From Planctomicrobium piriforme (GTDB lineage: Bacteria > Planctomycetota > Planctomycetia > Planctomycetales > Planctomycetaceae): 64,000 bases of DNA. Positions within the stretch are counted from its first letter, which is position 1. The number at the start of each line of letters is the position of its first letter. The stretch lies in assembly GCF_900113665.1 (NCBI RefSeq), contig NZ_FOQD01000007.1, forward strand, positions 124,001 through 188,000. The letters are read 5' to 3'. Made by a program: the position numbers and the translations under genes. The notes beneath the pieces are model-generated. The model had not been told where the DNA came from and ran no database searches. It saw only the letters and a list, made by a program, of their open reading frames with translations. Shown here one piece after another: positions 1 through 8,671 of this stretch.

Positions 1-120
1 GGAAAAATCGATCACCGACTGCGGCGGCAGCGGCAACTGCGATTCACCGCTCCACTGCAGATTTCGCAGCCGCGTCAGCAGTTGTTGTTCGTTCGAATTG
101 CCGGTGGTCACGGAAGTCAT
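1..120 (-). CDS. N-terminal fragment of an unidentified protein
   Basis: The minus strand opens with ATG at 120 and stays open to the window edge, giving 40 residues that begin MTSVTTGNSNEQQLLTRLRN. The fragment is polar and then proline-rich (LPLPPQS), with no signal peptide or membrane segment. It is co-directional with the HDOD-GGDEF gene that ends at 317, about 200 bases upstream, so they may be co-transcribed. There is too little sequence to name a family. The call rests on an uninterrupted frame with ordinary high-GC codon use. Confidence 0.45.
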   Translation of the reverse strand, partial: MTSVTTGNSNEQQLLTRLRNLQWSGESQLPLPPQSVIDFS

Positions 121-316
121 GGCTGGGCATCTTTCCGGACTCCCTTCCGGTCGTCGCCGGGCGCCCGCGCCGCGGCGTTCAATAGGTGTTTTTAGTCTGA
201 CAGACGTTCACAATTCATCGCGTGTTTTCGCGTCCCGCTGCTGGTCGAACAGTGCCCGCATTCGCCCATTGTCCGCACTTCAAATTCTTCGCAATTGAAA
301 CTTCAATGATCCGGCG

Positions 317-1873
317 CTACGCCTGCTGCATGGCGGGCGCCTGTGCGGCGATCACTTCTTCAAAGATCGTGACGCAGTTGCGGCCCTTGCGTTTCGAGGC
401 ATACATCGCGGCATCGGCCGTTTCTAGAATCTGCATCGCAAAATTGCAGGACTGCCGCGGCGGAACGATCATCGCACCGCCGATGCTGGCGGTGACGCTG
501 AGCGTCGACGGCCCGCAGGTGAGCGGTCGCGATTCGATGCGCTGCCGGATGCGTTCCGCCTGGCGTGCCAGTCCGGTCACATCGGGAGCCGAACTGAGAA
601 TCACAAATTCCTCGCCGCCGTAACGGGTGACGATATCGGCGTCACGGACCATTTCTTTCAAAGCCTGGGCAACGCACTTGAGGACTTCATCGCCGACGAG
701 ATGCCCGTGCGTGTCGTTCACCTTCTTGAAGTGATCGATGTCGACGAACAGCACGCCGATGCCGGCCTGCGATTCCCGGGCACGATGGCAACGCTCGTTA
801 AGCTGCTGCGTCAGATAAGAACGATTGAACAGGGTGGTCAGTGGATCGGTGAGCGTCGACTGCGTGAGTTCGAGCACCCGTTTGCGGAGTCGGCCGTTTT
901 CTTCCAGCATTTCACAGGAAGCAGACGAGACTTCGTCGCGGGCCATCGAGGCGTTGGCCGCAAGTTGCGAGAGCTGTCCCATTGCCTGTGACAGCAGTTC
1001 CAGCGGCGAGCCGACTTTCGACATATCGACGCTGAACAGGTCGCTGTGGTCGTCGAGTTCTTCACGCACCTGATCGACCAGATCGTTCACGGCCGTTTCC
1101 GGCTCGCGGAGGATGGTGCAGCAGAGTTCGTAGATTTTGGCAATTGCGAGGCCACGGCCTTCGCCGCTGAAGAACTCGCCAAAGGCTGTTGCGATCCGGA
1201 GGACGTCCGCCAGGCCAATCGCACCTGTGGGAGTTTTATTACAGGCTTCGTCCAGGGAAATCGTCATCGTCTGCACGGCATGAATGCAATGCGCCGGCAG
1301 GTTCCATTCGCTGAACAGATGCAGGGTCACCTGCATGGAGGTGATATCGCCTGACTGAGCTTCCACGGCATCGAGCGACGCACCGGTCTGCTCGGCCTGT
1401 TTCATGCATTCGACGAAGCGTTCGGGATCGCAGTTGAGCATCGCCAGCCGGCCGATGCGGGCCAGCAGACCCAGCGTGAATGCTTCGCCGCTGTCGATCT
1501 GGGAATACTTTTCAGCCAGGAGCGAAGCGGTGCAGCCGCGGACCAGCGACTGGAACCAGAAGTCAGAATAATAAGATGCGTAGTTGCCGGTGTTCATCGA
1601 AGCTTCGGCGAGGGAGAACCCCAGCGCGAGCGCCATGACCGACTTTTTCCCCAGCAGCACCACCGCTCGTTGCAGATCGCTCACCGGCTTGCGCAAGCCG
1701 AATTGAGACGTGTTGGCCGCCTTGAGGATCTTTCCCGACAGCGCCGGATCGGTCTGCAGGACGTAAACCACGTCCGAGATGCCGACCTCGGGGTCAGAAA
1801 ACATCTTCAACAGACGGATCGCGACGGTCGGCAACGAGGGGAGCTGTGAGAGCTTCTTCAGCTTGCTTTCCAT
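317..1873 (-). CDS. HDOD and GGDEF domain protein (probable diguanylate cyclase)
   Basis: This 518-residue protein has an N-terminal HDOD domain (about residues 1-210, starting MESKLKKLSQLPSLPTVAIR), a middle linker, and a C-terminal GGDEF domain. The GGDEF signature is GGEEF at about residue 418, an active variant, and RDAD five residues before it fits an inhibitory I-site. Known family members make c-di-GMP from two GTP; HDOD domains act as signalling scaffolds. A GTG at 1942 would add 23 residues, but ATG 1873 places the HDOD motif at the N-terminus as is usual. It is divergent from the flagellar operon that starts at 2388, which suggests a role in motility control. Confidence 0.88.
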   Translation of the reverse strand: MESKLKKLSQLPSLPTVAIRLLKMFSDPEVGISDVVYVLQTDPALSGKILKAANTSQFGLRKPVSDLQRAVVLLGKKSVMALALGFSLAEASMNTGNYASYYSDFWFQSLVRGCTASLLAEKYSQIDSGEAFTLGLLARIGRLAMLNCDPERFVECMKQAEQTGASLDAVEAQSGDITSMQVTLHLFSEWNLPAHCIHAVQTMTISLDEACNKTPTGAIGLADVLRIATAFGEFFSGEGRGLAIAKIYELCCTILREPETAVNDLVDQVREELDDHSDLFSVDMSKVGSPLELLSQAMGQLSQLAANASMARDEVSSASCEMLEENGRLRKRVLELTQSTLTDPLTTLFNRSYLTQQLNERCHRARESQAGIGVLFVDIDHFKKVNDTHGHLVGDEVLKCVAQALKEMVRDADIVTRYGGEEFVILSSAPDVTGLARQAERIRQRIESRPLTCGPSTLSVTASIGGAMIVPPRQSCNFAMQILETADAAMYASKRKGRNCVTIFEEVIAAQAPAMQQA

Positions 1874-1942
1874 GCCAGAAATCCAATAGCTGCTATTGCC
1901 CGGAACAATCAGAAATGAGAAAGATCGGGCGAGGACCCGCAC

Positions 1943-2387
1943 CCGAACTCAAATCGGCTCTTCAGACACCCGGTCTCAGATGATCCGCCCGATCGGACGA
2001 AATTGCCGCTGCCTAGAGGCACGCACGCCGAAAATAAGGGACTTCACGGCGTGCAGCGAAACGAAGCAAATCACTGAAACAAAGGTGCTTGAGAAAAGCT
2101 GGAGACTCGTACAACAACCTCTATTTCCAAATCGCAACGTGGGACGGAATGTTGCCGGCAGCGTCGCGAAAAAGCGACATGCTGCGAGTGGTTTAGAAGG
2201 ATCACGAGGATTCGACCGAGATCAGGGAACGACCCGAATCTATCGTTTAGCAGGGATGGGAAGACTGGGAGGCATCTGCTGGGGCAAGAATCACGTTCTC
2301 TCTCCCGACCCAACTTTTTTTGAAGAAAGATTTCAGTCCGGAAATGCCGATTGGGAAGAGTGGACCGATTCTTCCGGAGATAACGAC
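1943..2387. other. Intergenic leader upstream of the flagellar operon
   Basis: This 445-base gap separates the divergent HDOD-GGDEF gene from flgB. The frame upstream of flgB is open here but its translation is low-complexity and unlike any FlgB, so I treat it as non-coding. It contains a hairpin at 2158-2185 (GCAGC-GTCGC stem, GAAAAA loop, two-base bulge) without a T-tract, and a candidate sigma-28 promoter at 2325-2353. Confidence 0.5.
2325..2353 (+). promoter_or_regulatory. Candidate sigma-28 (FliA-type) flagellar promoter
   Basis: GAAAGATTT at 2325-2333 and GCCGATTG at 2346-2353 resemble the FliA consensus TAAAGTTT and GCCGATAA, with a spacer of 12 bases instead of 11. Transcription would begin near 2360, leaving a leader of roughly 28 bases before the flgB GTG. 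This is consensus matching by eye only. Confidence 0.35.
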
Positions 2388-2741
2388 GTGTTTCTTCTGC
2401 CAGCCCAATTTAGCCACATTACCGAACTGATGGACGCCTCCGAATTGCGGCAGCGGGTCATCAGCCACAACCTTGCCAACGTGAACACCCCCGGCTTCAA
2501 ACGGCTGGATGTGATTTTTGAAGAGACCCTCGCGGAACAGGTGAGAAAAGGGGATCTGACAACCCCGGCTCCAGCTGCTCAGGTGCGAGTGGAACAAGGG
2601 CTGCCGGCTCGGGCCGACGGCAACACGGTCGACGTCGACCGCGAAGTGAGCCAGCTCAACCGGAATGCGATGCTGTTTCAAACGTACTCACAACTGCTGA
2701 CTGCCCAGTTCGATCTGATGCGACGCGCCACGCGCGGATAA
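2388..2741 (+). CDS. flgB: Flagellar basal-body rod protein FlgB
   Basis: FlgB is a proximal rod subunit of the flagellar basal body, exported by the flagellar type III apparatus. The 117-residue protein has the typical rod signature near its start (ISHNLANVNTPGFKR) and a C-terminal helix ending in LTAQFDLMRRATRG. I chose GTG at 2388 because CCGGAG lies about ten bases upstream and it gives the N-terminus VFLLPAQFSHITELM, matching the short helix that precedes the signature in FlgB. The open frame extends to 1896 but the added residues are not FlgB-like. It is first in a co-directional operon, 24 bases before flgC. Confidence 0.9.
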   Translation: MFLLPAQFSHITELMDASELRQRVISHNLANVNTPGFKRLDVIFEETLAEQVRKGDLTTPAPAAQVRVEQGLPARADGNTVDVDREVSQLNRNAMLFQTYSQLLTAQFDLMRRATRG

Positions 2742-2765
2742 CAAATCAGCTCAGGGAGGGGTGAC

Positions 2766-3224
2766 ATGGGACTTGGGAATCTGTTTTCCGCCACTGACAT
2801 CGCAGGCTCTGGCCTGACGGCGGAGCGGATGCGCATGGAAGTCGCGTCCAACAACATTGCGAACGCCCATTCGACCCGGTCGGTCGGCGGCGGCGCGTAT
2901 CGTCGGCAACAGGTGCTGTTTTCGGCGGTGATGGATCAGGCATTGGGAACCAGCATGGCGGGCGGGAATGGCAATCTCCCCAGCCTGGGCGGCGTGCATG
3001 TCTCGGGCATCGTGAACGACGAGACGCCGCTGGAGAAGGTGTTCAATCCCAGCCATCCCGACGCCAATGACGAGGGCTACGTCGAGATGCCGAACGTGAA
3101 GCTGCCGACGGAAATGATCGACCTGATGACGGCCAGCCGCGCTTATGAAGCCAACATCAAATCGTTACAGACGTTCCGGCAGATGACGGAACAGGCCTTG
3201 GCCTTGATGAGGGCGAACGTCTGA
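2766..3224 (+). CDS. flgC: Flagellar basal-body rod protein FlgC
   Basis: FlgC is the second proximal rod protein. The 152-residue product has the N-terminal rod motif (VASNNIANAHSTRS), a less conserved middle, and the C-terminal helix with MTASRAYEANIKSLQTFRQM that is characteristic of FlgC and related axial proteins. Length matches the family (about 140-150). A strong ribosome binding site, GGGAGGGG, precedes ATG 2766. Its stop overlaps the fliE start (TGATG), showing translational coupling. Confidence 0.96.
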   Translation: MGLGNLFSATDIAGSGLTAERMRMEVASNNIANAHSTRSVGGGAYRRQQVLFSAVMDQALGTSMAGGNGNLPSLGGVHVSGIVNDETPLEKVFNPSHPDANDEGYVEMPNVKLPTEMIDLMTASRAYEANIKSLQTFRQMTEQALALMRANV

Positions 3225-3532
3225 TGCAGATCGGCTCTGTCACCACTGGCATGCCTTCCATTGCGGCGCCGCAGTTGGAGACGGCGCGGTCTACCGCGTC
3301 GCCGCGCGAAGGCACCCCGTTCGCCAGCATGGTCTCGCAGTTTCTGCAGGAGGTCGATCAGCCGCAGCAGAAAGTTGCCCAGGGCGTGAGCGATCTCGTC
3401 GCCGGCAAAACGGACAACGTGCATGAGATTGCCATCAACGTGGCTCAGGCCGACCTCGCCTTCCGGATGGCGATGGAAGTTCGCGACAAGCTGATTAACG
3501 CATTCCAGGAAGTGATGCGAATGCAGGTCTGA
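3224..3532 (+). CDS. fliE: Flagellar hook-basal body protein FliE
   Basis: FliE joins the MS ring to the rod. The 102-residue protein has a disordered N-terminus and the conserved C-terminal region with HEIAINVAQADLAFRMAMEV and RDKLINAFQEVMRMQV, which is diagnostic for FliE. Its ATG overlaps the flgC stop. The TGA stop is followed immediately by the hairpin TAGAGCAGTTTGCTCTA, so transcription or mRNA decay may be modulated between fliE and fliF. Confidence 0.96.
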   Translation: MQIGSVTTGMPSIAAPQLETARSTASPREGTPFASMVSQFLQEVDQPQQKVAQGVSDLVAGKTDNVHEIAINVAQADLAFRMAMEVRDKLINAFQEVMRMQV

Positions 3533-3557
3533 TAGAGCAGTTTGCTCTACCGGGTGC
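3533..3557 (+). repeat. Short palindromic repeat after fliE (copy 1 of 2)
   Basis: TAGAGCAGTTTGCTCTA forms a 7-base-pair hairpin with a GTT loop and is followed by CCGGGTGC. The same 25-base unit with one change occurs at 41909-41933 in inverse orientation, also directly at the 3' end of a gene. No T-tract follows, so it is not a classical terminator. Confidence 0.7.
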
Positions 3558-3651
3558 AGGCGAATGAAGGCTTGAACCTCGATGAGCACCGCAATTATCG
3601 CCTGCGGGACGATGGGTGCGAAAAGTGAAAATGCCCTAAAAGGTGCATGAG

Positions 3652-5202
3652 ATGGATCTCGTGAATGCATTGATGACGCAGTTGAAGGGGCTATGGGGCC
3701 GCTGGAATGCCGGCCAGCGCGCCGGCATGGTCGCCGCCCTGCTCGCCAGCGTCGCCACCATCGTCGGCGTCGGCATCTGGGCCACAACGCCTGAGTATGT
3801 GATCGTCACCGACCACCTCAGCCCGCAACAGGCGGCCGAAGTGGTTAGCACGCTCGAATCCGAGAACATCGGGTACCGTCTCAACTACTCTGGCTCCGCG
3901 GTGCTGGTCTCCAAACAGGATGTCAGCCGCGCACGGCTCGCTTTGAAAGACGTGATCGCAGTTGTCGACAACAACGATGAGTCGCTCGTCAGCGAAGGAA
4001 TCTGGTCCGATCCGACGCTGCACCAGGCGAAGCTCGCGCGGCAACTGGAATCCCGTCTGGCCCGCTCGATCTCGCAGCTCAGTCCGGTGAAAAGTGCGAC
4101 CGTGCATCTGACGCTCGCCGACTCGACCCCCTTTCTCCGCGACCGCACCGCCGCCAAGGCGAGTGTGATTCTCGAACTGCAGCCGCACACGGTTTTTTCT
4201 GGAACGGATGCCCGGTCGATTGCCTCGCTGGTCGCCCATAGCGTCGAGAATCTCACTCCGGAAAACGTTTCCATTCTCGATACCAGCGGCCGGCTCCTCT
4301 CCTCTTCGCAGGGGTTGGAAGCGGACGTGACCGGCCAGCTCAGTTATCGCAGCCGAGTCGAATCCGATCTCGCTTCCAAGGCGGAATCGATCCTCACCCA
4401 GATGCTGGGGCCAGGCCGGGCCGTTGTCCGTGTGACGGCCGACGTCGACTTCACCGAAACGCAAACCAAGGAAACCCGTTACGACCCCGAGTCGAAGGTG
4501 AAGGTCTCAGAAACAGTTCATTCTGAATCGACGACCGGGGCCTCGAAGTCCGCCGGCGCTCCTGCGGGGGCTTCGCAAAACATGGACTCGCTGGCTTTCA
4601 AGGCGAGCGGCACCGGCAGCGGATCAAAAGTTGAGACGAACACCACGACCTACGAGAACGCGAAGACGGAAGACACCGTGCACCGCGTCCCCGGAAAGAT
4701 CACTCGACTCACGGTCGCCGCCGTCGTGCAGTTACCTCAGGCGGCGACAACCGCAGACGATCAGGTCGCCGCCGCACCAGTCGTGACGCGCGAACAGATC
4801 GAGAAGATCATCAAACAAGCGGTCGGTTTCGATACGGCCCGACTGGATGAAATCGAAGTGATCTCGGCGCCGCTGACGGGGAATGCCGAGCTGCTCGCAC
4901 CTTTGCCAGCGCCGAGCGCCTGGGAAGAGTCGGGCCCGCTGCTCAAGAACATTTCTCTCGGACTCGCATCGCTCGTCGCACTGGTGCTGGGCTTCCTGGT
5001 GATTCGCCGGATGCAGCCGATTGTCGTCGAGACCGAGAGCAAGGAATCGCTGCCTGCGGAACTGGTGCTGCGTAAGGCAGATCTCTCCCGGCAGGCCCTG
5101 GACGATCCCGAGACCGTGGCGACCGTCATTCGTTCGTGGCTGGACGAACCAGGCGAGCAGAAGGCCGTGCCACAAAAACCGACGCTGCGAAAAGTCGGCT
5201 GA
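3652..5202 (+). CDS. fliF: Flagellar MS-ring protein FliF
   Basis: FliF forms the membrane MS ring that houses the export gate and bears the C-ring. The 516-residue product has a first membrane helix (about residues 23-45), ring-building motifs in the periplasmic region, including EGIWSDPTLHQAKLARQLE and DRTAAKASVILEL, a low-complexity periplasmic insertion with SGAPAGAS, a second membrane helix near residues 425-445, and a cytoplasmic tail that should bind FliG. ATG 3652 has AAAAGG eight bases upstream; a GTG at 3643 in the same frame overlaps that site and is less likely. It lies 119 bases after fliE and 12 before fliG. Confidence 0.96.
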   Translation: MDLVNALMTQLKGLWGRWNAGQRAGMVAALLASVATIVGVGIWATTPEYVIVTDHLSPQQAAEVVSTLESENIGYRLNYSGSAVLVSKQDVSRARLALKDVIAVVDNNDESLVSEGIWSDPTLHQAKLARQLESRLARSISQLSPVKSATVHLTLADSTPFLRDRTAAKASVILELQPHTVFSGTDARSIASLVAHSVENLTPENVSILDTSGRLLSSSQGLEADVTGQLSYRSRVESDLASKAESILTQMLGPGRAVVRVTADVDFTETQTKETRYDPESKVKVSETVHSESTTGASKSAGAPAGASQNMDSLAFKASGTGSGSKVETNTTTYENAKTEDTVHRVPGKITRLTVAAVVQLPQAATTADDQVAAAPVVTREQIEKIIKQAVGFDTARLDEIEVISAPLTGNAELLAPLPAPSAWEESGPLLKNISLGLASLVALVLGFLVIRRMQPIVVETESKESLPAELVLRKADLSRQALDDPETVATVIRSWLDEPGEQKAVPQKPTLRKVG

Positions 5203-5214
5203 CGATTCCCCTGA

Positions 5215-6195
5215 ATGGATGCTTTTGAGGACAAGCTTGTGGATCTGGACGTGACCAAGGCTCAACGCGAAGATCGTGTGCTGACTTTGCTCCACATGCT
5301 GGGGGCAGATGCAGCGGACGAGGTGCTCGAGCGCCTCGATCCGACGGTCACGTCGCTGCTGCGCCAACGTCTGGCTGCGCTCTCTACGACTCCGCCGCCG
5401 GTTCGCAAACAGCGGCAGGTGCTGGACGAATTCGAACGCTTCTTCCAGTTCGCCGTTTCGAACAAACGGACTGAACTGCGACTTCACACGGAAGAAGAGG
5501 CCGAACAGGCTCAGGCTCCGGAAGGGGTTCCGCTCACCGGCGACCCGCTGGTCGACCTCGAAAAGATGAACATCTATCAGCTTGCCGGCGCACTTGAAGC
5601 CGAACAGCCCCGCACCGTGGCCCTGCTGCTGAAAGTGGCCTCCCCGCGGCGCATCGCTCAAATCCTCGAACATCTCCCCCCGGAGAAACGGGAACAGATC
5701 GTCCGGGAAATGAGCAGCGATCCAAGGGCGCCCGAGATCATTCTCCGCCGCATCGCCATGACCACCATCGAACGGGCCAGCAGCCTGCCGACTGAGCCGC
5801 GACCGAAAGATGATCCCGTCTTTCGCATGGTCGAAATCCTGCGGGCAACTGACAAGCCGAACCGTCGGCAGATCCTCAAGGCGCTCGAGGAACGAGATCC
5901 GGAACAGGCGACGCAGATCAATCAGGCCCTGTACCAGTTCGACGACCTGTTGAAGATGGATGACGCCCAGATCCAGAAGGTGCTGGCACGAGTCGATTCG
6001 ACCACGCTGTCGACCGCGCTGTTCGGGGCCGATTCGCGGATCGTCGACAAGATCATGAACAACCTGTCGAAACGTGCCCGGGCATCGCTGCAGGAAGAGC
6101 TGAGCTTCCGCAAGAACGTGACCGGCGCGCAGCTCAAAGCCACTCGTCAGTTGGTGACCTCGGCCATTGCCGAGTCAGAACAGGAAACGGAATAA
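5215..6195 (+). CDS. fliG: Flagellar motor switch protein FliG
   Basis: FliG is the C-ring protein that contacts MotA and transmits torque. The 326-residue sequence shows the N-terminal FliF-binding part, the middle domain (NIYQLAGALEAEQPRTVALL, with a variant of the EHPQ motif as EAEQPR), and the C-terminal domain containing FDDLLKMDDAQIQKVL and a region similar to the charged torque helix (FGADSRIVDKIMNNLSKRAR). Length is normal. The start at 5215 has a weak ribosome site; GTG 5239 preceded by GAGGAC is an alternative. It is 12 bases downstream of fliF. Confidence 0.94.
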   Translation: MDAFEDKLVDLDVTKAQREDRVLTLLHMLGADAADEVLERLDPTVTSLLRQRLAALSTTPPPVRKQRQVLDEFERFFQFAVSNKRTELRLHTEEEAEQAQAPEGVPLTGDPLVDLEKMNIYQLAGALEAEQPRTVALLLKVASPRRIAQILEHLPPEKREQIVREMSSDPRAPEIILRRIAMTTIERASSLPTEPRPKDDPVFRMVEILRATDKPNRRQILKALEERDPEQATQINQALYQFDDLLKMDDAQIQKVLARVDSTTLSTALFGADSRIVDKIMNNLSKRARASLQEELSFRKNVTGAQLKATRQLVTSAIAESEQETE

Positions 6196-6208
6196 GAGTC
6201 GTCCAGAG

Positions 6209-6247
6209 AACCCTCACCCCGACCCTCTCCCTGCAACGGCGAGGGTG
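6209..6247 (+). repeat. Divergent copy of a CCCTCACCCC / GAGGG palindromic repeat
   Basis: The spacer between fliG and fliH holds a CCCTC-rich arm (CTCACCCCGACCCTCTCCCT) and the answering CGGCGAGGGTGGG, which can fold as a hairpin. It resembles, at lower identity, the 52-base element found at 51166-51217 and 61271-61322. Its presence inside an operon suggests an insertion of a REP-like element. Confidence 0.5.
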
Positions 6248-6268
6248 GGATTGTCCCCGGAGTCGAAA

Positions 6269-6937
6269 ATGTCGCGGCAGCAGATCCCGTTTTCCGCCAA
6301 ACCGTCAGGCATTCGCCTGCGCGGCGGAGGGGGCGCTGTCGTGAATGAGACCATCGCCCCGGCCCGACCGGCTGGAACTCCGGTGCCTGCCAGCTTCCCG
6401 CAAGGAGCCGCCAAGCCGGTCGCTGAACCAGATCTGCGGCCGTTACTCGAACAGATCAGTGCGCAGCTTGTGGAAGTCGAACAGCGGCGGCAGCAGTCGC
6501 TGTTTGAACTGCAACATGTGGCAATCGAACTCTCGATTGCGGTGGCCTCACAGCTCGTCCACGAAGCGCTCTCGCGGGAACAGTTTGCCGTGGAGGAACT
6601 GGTGCGGCATGCCGTGGACAAGATGGGATTGGGCAGCCCGGTGTCGGTCACGCTCAATCCGACCGATCTAACGCTGTTGCAGAAGCGGCTTGCCAAACAG
6701 CCGGCCAGCTGGAGCGGTTCGCAGATTGAATTACGGGGAGAAGCGACGGTCGCACGCGGCGGTTGCCGTGCCGAGTCTCCCGATGGACGCATGCTGGTTT
6801 CGGATATCACGTCACGGCTGTCCGAAATCCGGCGGCACTGGATGGAGGAATTGGATGACGCTCAGGTTGAACGTCGACGCGCTGCGGGAGAAGGCCCGGC
6901 GCTGCGAAGATTTCCGGACCGCCGGGAGACTGCGTAG
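6269..6937 (+). CDS. fliH: Flagellar assembly protein FliH-like
   Basis: FliH regulates the export ATPase FliI and links it to the C-ring. The 222-residue product has a variable Pro/Ala-rich N-terminus and a helical region (LLEQISAQLVEVEQRRQQSL) continuing into the FliH/HrpE-like C-terminal domain (VASQLVHEALSREQ, VSVTLNPTDLTLL). ATG 6269 follows CCGGAG; the frame is open upstream to 6167, but those residues come from the repeat element. The 3' end overlaps fliI by 83 bases, an unusually long overlap for this pair. The assignment depends on position as well as similarity because FliH diverges quickly. Confidence 0.85.
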   Translation: MSRQQIPFSAKPSGIRLRGGGGAVVNETIAPARPAGTPVPASFPQGAAKPVAEPDLRPLLEQISAQLVEVEQRRQQSLFELQHVAIELSIAVASQLVHEALSREQFAVEELVRHAVDKMGLGSPVSVTLNPTDLTLLQKRLAKQPASWSGSQIELRGEATVARGGCRAESPDGRMLVSDITSRLSEIRRHWMEELDDAQVERRRAAGEGPALRRFPDRRETA

Positions 6938-8183
6938 CGTGCAGGAACTACTCACCGCGCGTCTGACCGGCTCAATCGGCGAGCTCTGTGAAATCCGCAC
7001 CACGGATGATCAGCGGCTGCTCGCCGAAGTGGTCGGGGTGCAGGACGATCAATGTCAGATCATGAGCTTTCACCACAGCCCCGGCCTGCGGCCCGGCTGC
7101 GAAGTGATCGCAATGGGCCATGCCGCGCGGGCGCCCGTGGGGCCGGCCTTGCTGGGCCGCGTCGTCAATGGCCTCGGCCAACCCATCGACCTGCCGATTC
7201 CACTGTCGGTCCGACGCTGGAAAGACGTGCAGCGAGAAACACCGGCGGCTCTATTGCGGCAACGCATCACCGCTCCGCTCTCCACCGGACAACGGGTCAT
7301 CGACGGCCTGTTGACGCTCGGTCGCGGGCAACGCGTCGGGCTGTTTGCAGGCAGCGGCGTGGGGAAAAGTACGTTACTGGGTGAAATCGCCAAGCATGCT
7401 TCTGCTGACTTGAATGTGATCTGTCTGGTCGGCGAGCGTGGTCGCGAAGTGTTGCCCTTCCTTGAAGACTGCCTGGGCGAAGAAGGCCGCAGCCGCTCGG
7501 TTGTGGTCGTCGCCACTTCGGACGAAACACCGCTAATGCGAATTCAAGCCGTTCGCACCGCCACCGCCATCGCAGACGATTTCCGTTCCCGCGGCGCCAA
7601 CGTACTGTTCTTTCTCGACAGCCTGACGCGGCTGGCCTTTGCCCAACGCGAACTCGGCCTGCTCCGCGGGGAACCGCCCGGCAACCGCGGCTATCCCCCC
7701 TCGGTGTTTGGCGTTTTGGCCAGCACGCTCGAAAAACTGGGGAACGACGAAGTCGGCTCGATCACCGGGCTCATCACCGTCCTCGTCGACGGCGACGATA
7801 TGGACGAACCGATTGCGGATGCCGCACGTTCGATTCTCGACGGCCACATTGTGCTCGATCGCAAACTCGCCGCGCAAGGGCACTACCCGGCGGTGAATGT
7901 GCTGCACAGCGTCAGCCGCCTGTTTCGGGAAGTGACGACTCCAGAGCATCAGAAAGCCGCTCAACGAGTGCGGCAGATTCTGGCGACACACAAGGAAGTC
8001 GCCGACCTGATTCAGATGGGGATGTATCAAAAAGGGGCCTCGCCCCAAATCGATGAAGCGATTCAAATGATGCCCCATATCAATGCTTTCCTGAAGCAGG
8101 AGATCGGGCAGTCGGGAGGTTTTGACAAGATCGTGGCCGAACTCGTGAAGCTGTCGGCGACCCCCTCCGCGAGCGCGAAATAA
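6855..8183 (+). CDS. fliI: Flagellum-specific ATPase FliI
   Basis: FliI is the hexameric ATPase of the flagellar export apparatus. The 442-residue protein has the N-terminal beta-barrel, a Walker A motif AGSGVGKST (residues 165-173), VGERGREV, a Walker B-type strand VLFFLDSLTR, and the FliI/YscN signature PPGNRGYPPSVF. ATG 6855 is preceded by GGAGGA at five bases and gives a family-typical length; the longer open frame from 6690 overlaps most of the fliH tail and its extra residues are not FliI-like. Fourteen bases separate it from fliJ. Confidence 0.97.
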   Translation: MTLRLNVDALREKARRCEDFRTAGRLRSVQELLTARLTGSIGELCEIRTTDDQRLLAEVVGVQDDQCQIMSFHHSPGLRPGCEVIAMGHAARAPVGPALLGRVVNGLGQPIDLPIPLSVRRWKDVQRETPAALLRQRITAPLSTGQRVIDGLLTLGRGQRVGLFAGSGVGKSTLLGEIAKHASADLNVICLVGERGREVLPFLEDCLGEEGRSRSVVVVATSDETPLMRIQAVRTATAIADDFRSRGANVLFFLDSLTRLAFAQRELGLLRGEPPGNRGYPPSVFGVLASTLEKLGNDEVGSITGLITVLVDGDDMDEPIADAARSILDGHIVLDRKLAAQGHYPAVNVLHSVSRLFREVTTPEHQKAAQRVRQILATHKEVADLIQMGMYQKGASPQIDEAIQMMPHINAFLKQEIGQSGGFDKIVAELVKLSATPSASAK

Positions 8184-8197
8184 CACAAGGAAGTGAC

Positions 8198-8671
8198 ATG
8201 CAGCGTTTCCAGTCTCCCCTGATCAAAGTGCATGCGTTGTGCGAACAGCAGAGCCGCCAGGCTGAAATCGAACTGGCCCGGGCGGTCGCCTTACGGACGC
8301 TTGCCAAACAGTCGGTCGCCAATGCGGAAGCCGCGCTGGAAGGGGCTCGCACCGCCGGAAGTCAGGCAATGCGGCAGCCGCTGCAGACATCGATTCTTCA
8401 CGGAGTCCAGAATCACATCGCCGCTGCCGCCGAACTGGTGCAAACCACCATCGGACAGCTGGCGGCTGCCGAAAAAATCTGCCAGACGGCGCAGCAGAAA
8501 TATCAGGCCCTGCAGGCTCGGGTCGAAGGCCTGAGCCGAATGCTCGATCAGCAGCGCGCCGAATATCGCAAACAGGTGCTCAAGGCAGAGCAGAACGCCA
8601 TGGATGACGTGGCCGCTTTCCGCTGGAACGGCCTCGCCCCCATCGAAACCGAGGTGACGCGCCATGGTTAA
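8198..8671 (+). CDS. fliJ: Flagellar export chaperone FliJ-like
   Basis: FliJ is a coiled-coil stalk protein of the export ATPase. The 157-residue product is almost entirely helical, with alternating Ala, Gln and charged residues and a C-terminal segment (EYRKQVLKAEQNAMDDVAAF) typical of FliJ. A strong ribosome site (AAGGAAG) precedes ATG 8198. It lies between fliI and the MotE-like gene and overlaps the latter by eight bases. Sequence similarity in this family is weak, so position carries much of the assignment. Confidence 0.82.
   Translation: MQRFQSPLIKVHALCEQQSRQAEIELARAVALRTLAKQSVANAEAALEGARTAGSQAMRQPLQTSILHGVQNHIAAAAELVQTTIGQLAAAEKICQTAQQKYQALQARVEGLSRMLDQQRAEYRKQVLKAEQNAMDDVAAFRWNGLAPIETEVTRHG

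Noticed and set aside
1896..2387. An N-terminal extension of FlgB of 164 residues
   Set aside because: The extra sequence is low-complexity, unlike FlgB, and a good ribosome site precedes GTG 2388.
3533..3557. Classical terminator after fliE
   Set aside because: The hairpin has no T-tract and fliF continues 119 bases later in the same direction.
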